From NCBI GenBank assembly GCA_001730015.1, contig MDLA01000140.1:21600-85599 (forward strand): a stretch of 64,000 nucleotides of DNA, written 5' to 3'. Each line of letters starts with the position of its first letter. The first letter of the stretch is position 1. Of this stretch, positions 61,363 to 64,000 are shown one piece after another. The notes under the pieces are model-generated. The model worked only from the letters and a program-made list of their open reading frames with translations, had not been told where the DNA came from and ran no database searches. This DNA is from Chromatiales bacterium (ex Bugula neritina AB1) (GTDB taxonomy: Bacteria > Pseudomonadota > Gammaproteobacteria > Granulosicoccales > Granulosicoccaceae). The translations under genes and the position numbers were made by a program.

Positions 61363-63768
61363 CTAATGATGACGCACAGACTGACTTGACTTTTTCTTGG
61401 AAACATCTGCCTTCGTTTTTGATTCACCGGCATCTTCAATCAACGGGACCGGAGTGGCTGCAAGAGCGATTGTCAGTACATCATCGATCCATTGAACCGG
61501 CTTAATGATCAGCTGATCTTTAACCTCGGCAGGAATTTCGGCTAGATCCTTTTCATTTTCGCTCGGAATAATAACTGTCTTTATATCTCCTCTATGAGCA
61601 GCCAGTAATTTTTCTTTCAATCCACCAATGGGCAAGACTTCACCACGCAAGGTGATTTCTCCGGTCATAGCAACATCTGCTTTAACCGCAATACCCGTTA
61701 ACGCCGATACCAGTGCCGTACACATACCGATTCCCGCGCTGGGACCATCTTTCGGAGTGGCACCTTCAGGCACATGTATATGAATATCATTGCACTCGTG
61801 AAAATCTTCAGCCAGCCCCAAGGCCTGTGCCCGACTTCTGACAACAGTTTGTGCCGCCTGTATAGACTCTTTCATAACGTCACCAAGCTGACCGGTATAG
61901 GTGAATTTTCCCTTACCTGGTACCACCGCGGTTTCTATAGTCAATAACTCACCGCCTACCGATGTCCAGGCCAAACCGGTTACCTGTCCGATCTGATCTT
62001 CTTCTTCCGCTTTACCAAACCGGTACTGCGGAACACCCAGGTACTTGTCTAGATTTTCCGGTGTAACCTCGACCGACTTTGTTCCTTCCTGTAGCAGAAT
62101 TTCGGTGACAATCTTGCGGCATATTTTGGATATCTCACGCTCAAGGTTTCGCACCCCGGCCTCTCGGGTGTACCGCCTGATAATGTCCGTTATAGCATCT
62201 TCACTGAGCACCATTTCGCCGCGCCGCAAGCCGTTATCGGTAACCTTTCGCGGCATCAGATAGTTCTGGGCGATGTGTAATTTTTCACTCTCTGTGTAAC
62301 CGGGAATACGTATTACTTCCATCCGATCAAGCAACGGTGCAGGAATATTCATGGTATTGGCGGTGGCGACGAACATCACATCTGACAGATCATATTCCAC
62401 TTCAAGATAGTGATCGGAAAACGTATTGTTTTGCTCCGGATCCAGTACTTCCAGCAATGCAGACGACGGATCTCCACGGAAGTCGGTCGACATTTTGTCG
62501 ATCTCGTCCAGAAGCAACAACGGATTACGGGTTTCAGCCTTTGTTATGTTCTGAAGAATTTTACCTGGCATCGAGCCGATATAGGTTCTGCGATGGCCCC
62601 GTATTTCTGCTTCATCACGCACACCGCCCAATGCCATACGACTAAACTTGCGTCCAGTCGCCCGCGCTATCGACTTACCGAGAGAAGTCTTCCCTACGCC
62701 TGGCGGTCCGACAAGACACAATATCGGCCCCTTCAATTTTTTCACCCGCTTCTGGACTGCCAGGTATTCCAGGATTCGTTCTTTTACTTTTTCCAGACCA
62801 TAGTGATCTTCCTCTAGAATCGCCTCGGCCTGCCCTAGATTGGACTTCAGACGAGAACGTTTTTTCCACGGCAGATTAACCAGTGTTTCAATGTAGTTGC
62901 GCACAACTGTGGCTTCGGCAGACATGGGTGACATCATTTTGAGTTTCTGTAACTCAGAAGAGACTTTCGTTTTTGCCTCTTCGCTCATGCCGGCCATTTC
63001 AATACGATCAGCCAGATCCTCAATTTCATTTGGCACATCTTCCATGTCGCCCAGCTCTTTTTGAATGGCTTTCATCTGCTCATTCAAATAGTACTCGCGC
63101 TGGGTGCGCTCCATCTGGGTTTTCACACGCGTCTTGATTTTCTTCTCAACCTGAAGAACGCTCATTTCGCCCTGCATCAAACCATAGGTTTTTTCGAGCC
63201 GCTCGCTCACAGAGAGCGTTTCAAGCAATTCCTGCTTTTGATGTACTTCGATCCCAAGATGGCCAGAGACCAGATCCGCCATTTTCGCGGGGTCATTCGT
63301 ATCCATCACAGAGGCCAATGCCTCCTCCGGTACATTCTTCTTAACTTTGGCGTAGCGCTCAAATTCGCCACTGACCGTGCGTACCAGCGCCTCTATCGTT
63401 GCCGCATCGCCGGGCATTTCGGTCAAATACTCTGCGCGTGCTTCAAAGAAACTATCATTCTCAAGGTATTCGGTAACGCTGACCCGCGCCTGACCTTCCA
63501 CAAGAACCTTCACTGTACCATCGGGAAGTTTCAGCAATTGCAATACGTTAGCGATCACACCTACATCGAAAATTCCCTCAACCTGAGGATCATCTTCGGA
63601 AGGATCACGCTGGGCGGCCAGCAAAATTTGTTTGTCATCTGCCATCACCTCTTCCAAGGCGCGCACCGACTTTTCACGGCCCACGAACAGCGGCACAATC
63701 ATATGTGGGAAAACCACAATATCGCGCAGCGGCAGCACTGGATAGGATGAATTCAAAGGGTCTTGCAT
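61363..63768 (-). CDS. lon: ATP-dependent protease Lon (LonA)
   Basis: Cytoplasmic AAA+ protease for misfolded and regulatory proteins. 801 residues: N-terminal substrate domain (about 10-205), coiled region, AAA+ module with Walker A GPPGVGKT (354-361) and Walker B LLLLDEID (417-424), and the S16 protease domain with the Ser-Lys dyad S677 (PKDGPSAG) and K720. AAGGA lies 7 nt before the ATG. A near-consensus heat-shock promoter lies about 75 nt upstream. The gene order with hupB and ppiD is conserved. Confidence 0.98.
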   Translation of the reverse strand: MQDPLNSSYPVLPLRDIVVFPHMIVPLFVGREKSVRALEEVMADDKQILLAAQRDPSEDDPQVEGIFDVGVIANVLQLLKLPDGTVKVLVEGQARVSVTEYLENDSFFEARAEYLTEMPGDAATIEALVRTVSGEFERYAKVKKNVPEEALASVMDTNDPAKMADLVSGHLGIEVHQKQELLETLSVSERLEKTYGLMQGEMSVLQVEKKIKTRVKTQMERTQREYYLNEQMKAIQKELGDMEDVPNEIEDLADRIEMAGMSEEAKTKVSSELQKLKMMSPMSAEATVVRNYIETLVNLPWKKRSRLKSNLGQAEAILEEDHYGLEKVKERILEYLAVQKRVKKLKGPILCLVGPPGVGKTSLGKSIARATGRKFSRMALGGVRDEAEIRGHRRTYIGSMPGKILQNITKAETRNPLLLLDEIDKMSTDFRGDPSSALLEVLDPEQNNTFSDHYLEVEYDLSDVMFVATANTMNIPAPLLDRMEVIRIPGYTESEKLHIAQNYLMPRKVTDNGLRRGEMVLSEDAITDIIRRYTREAGVRNLEREISKICRKIVTEILLQEGTKSVEVTPENLDKYLGVPQYRFGKAEEEDQIGQVTGLAWTSVGGELLTIETAVVPGKGKFTYTGQLGDVMKESIQAAQTVVRSRAQALGLAEDFHECNDIHIHVPEGATPKDGPSAGIGMCTALVSALTGIAVKADVAMTGEITLRGEVLPIGGLKEKLLAAHRGDIKTVIIPSENEKDLAEIPAEVKDQLIIKPVQWIDDVLTIALAATPVPLIEDAGESKTKADVSKKKSSQSVRHH

Positions 63769-63844
63769 GCTCTGTCCTTACTATTGGCAAGACAATCTGG
63801 CCCCGCTAGGCGGCAGCGCTGATCGTCTCCTCGTTAGCTTCAAT

Positions 63845-63873
63845 ACATGGGGCGCAATGCCACCAGTTTCAAG
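63845..63873 (-). promoter_or_regulatory. Sigma-32 heat-shock promoter of lon
   Basis: On the minus strand CTTGAAA (63867-63873), a 14-nt spacer, and CCCCATGT (63845-63852). Both elements match the RpoH consensus (CTTGAAA, CCCCATnT) and the spacer is in the accepted range. The predicted start is about 70 nt before the lon ATG. Confidence 0.85.
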
Positions 63874-64000
63874 CGTCTTTGCCGTATCATCGTCTATCAC
63901 ATAAAAAGGGCGTAAAATAGGCGCACATCACAGACACACTGTTTTCATTTCAACACAGGCAAAAAACCACCCCCGGCCAAAGTGTAAGAGGTTGGCGCAT

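Noticed and set aside
63061..63750. 229-codon plus-strand frame antisense to lon
   Set aside because: Lies wholly inside the well-conserved lon gene; a shadow of its codon pattern.

Overview
The window looks like a chromosomal segment of a non-enteric gammaproteobacterium, probably marine. SMC is used instead of MukB, the isocitrate dehydrogenase is monomeric and NADP-dependent, PilZ sits after HolB, and the lon-hupB-tRNA-ppiD and rpsB-to-lpxA blocks have the order known from Pseudomonas and Chromatiales-type genomes. A genus such as Granulosicoccus is possible, but this is inference from gene content only. No phage, insertion sequence, CRISPR array or rRNA was seen. Almost all of the sequence is vertically inherited housekeeping DNA.

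Layout. 0-3 kb: rpoE-rseA envelope-stress pair (rseA cut by the window edge), then orn and rsgA, divergent. 3-8.3 kb: icd, convergent with a two-component pair that resembles the regulators of the proteobacterial dedicated sortase system. 8.4-11.2 kb: ETF-ubiquinone oxidoreductase and a GNAT acetyltransferase. 11.5-15.8 kb: PotABCD-type ABC importer (ATPase, Tat-type binding protein, two permeases) with a terminator-like hairpin after the binding-protein gene. 15.8-16.5 kb: a non-housekeeping interval with two diverged copies of a ~160-bp unit, each with a short ORF. 16.5-31 kb, minus strand: M16 peptidase, pilZ-holB-tmk-mltG, fabF-acpP-fabG-fabD, dapB, ligA, zipA; then smc.

35-38 kb: two secreted or exported peptidase genes (M23 and an astacin-type M12A with a GlyGly-CTERM-like tail) sit between smc and lpxB. 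38-52.5 kb: lpxB, turned against the rest of its usual cluster, then the minus-strand block rpsB-tsf-pyrH-frr-uppS-cdsA-dxr-rseP-bamA-skp-lpxD-fabZ-lpxA. It couples translation, isoprenoid and phospholipid synthesis, outer-membrane assembly and lipid A synthesis. 52.8-58.6 kb, plus strand: map, glnD-dapE, fabI. 58.6-64 kb, minus strand: lon, hupB, tRNA-Val, tRNA-Asp, ppiD, with a near-perfect heat-shock promoter before lon.

Together the genes make fatty acids (fabD, fabG, fabF, acpP, fabZ, fabI), feed them into lipid A (lpxA, lpxD, lpxB) and phospholipid (cdsA), fold and insert outer-membrane proteins (skp, bamA, ppiD) and monitor that process (rpoE, rseA, rseP). I found no strong candidate for a wholly new system. 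The least explained items are the duplicated small-ORF unit near 16 kb, the sortase-type regulators with no sortase nearby, the tagged astacin protease, and several perfect palindromes at promoters.
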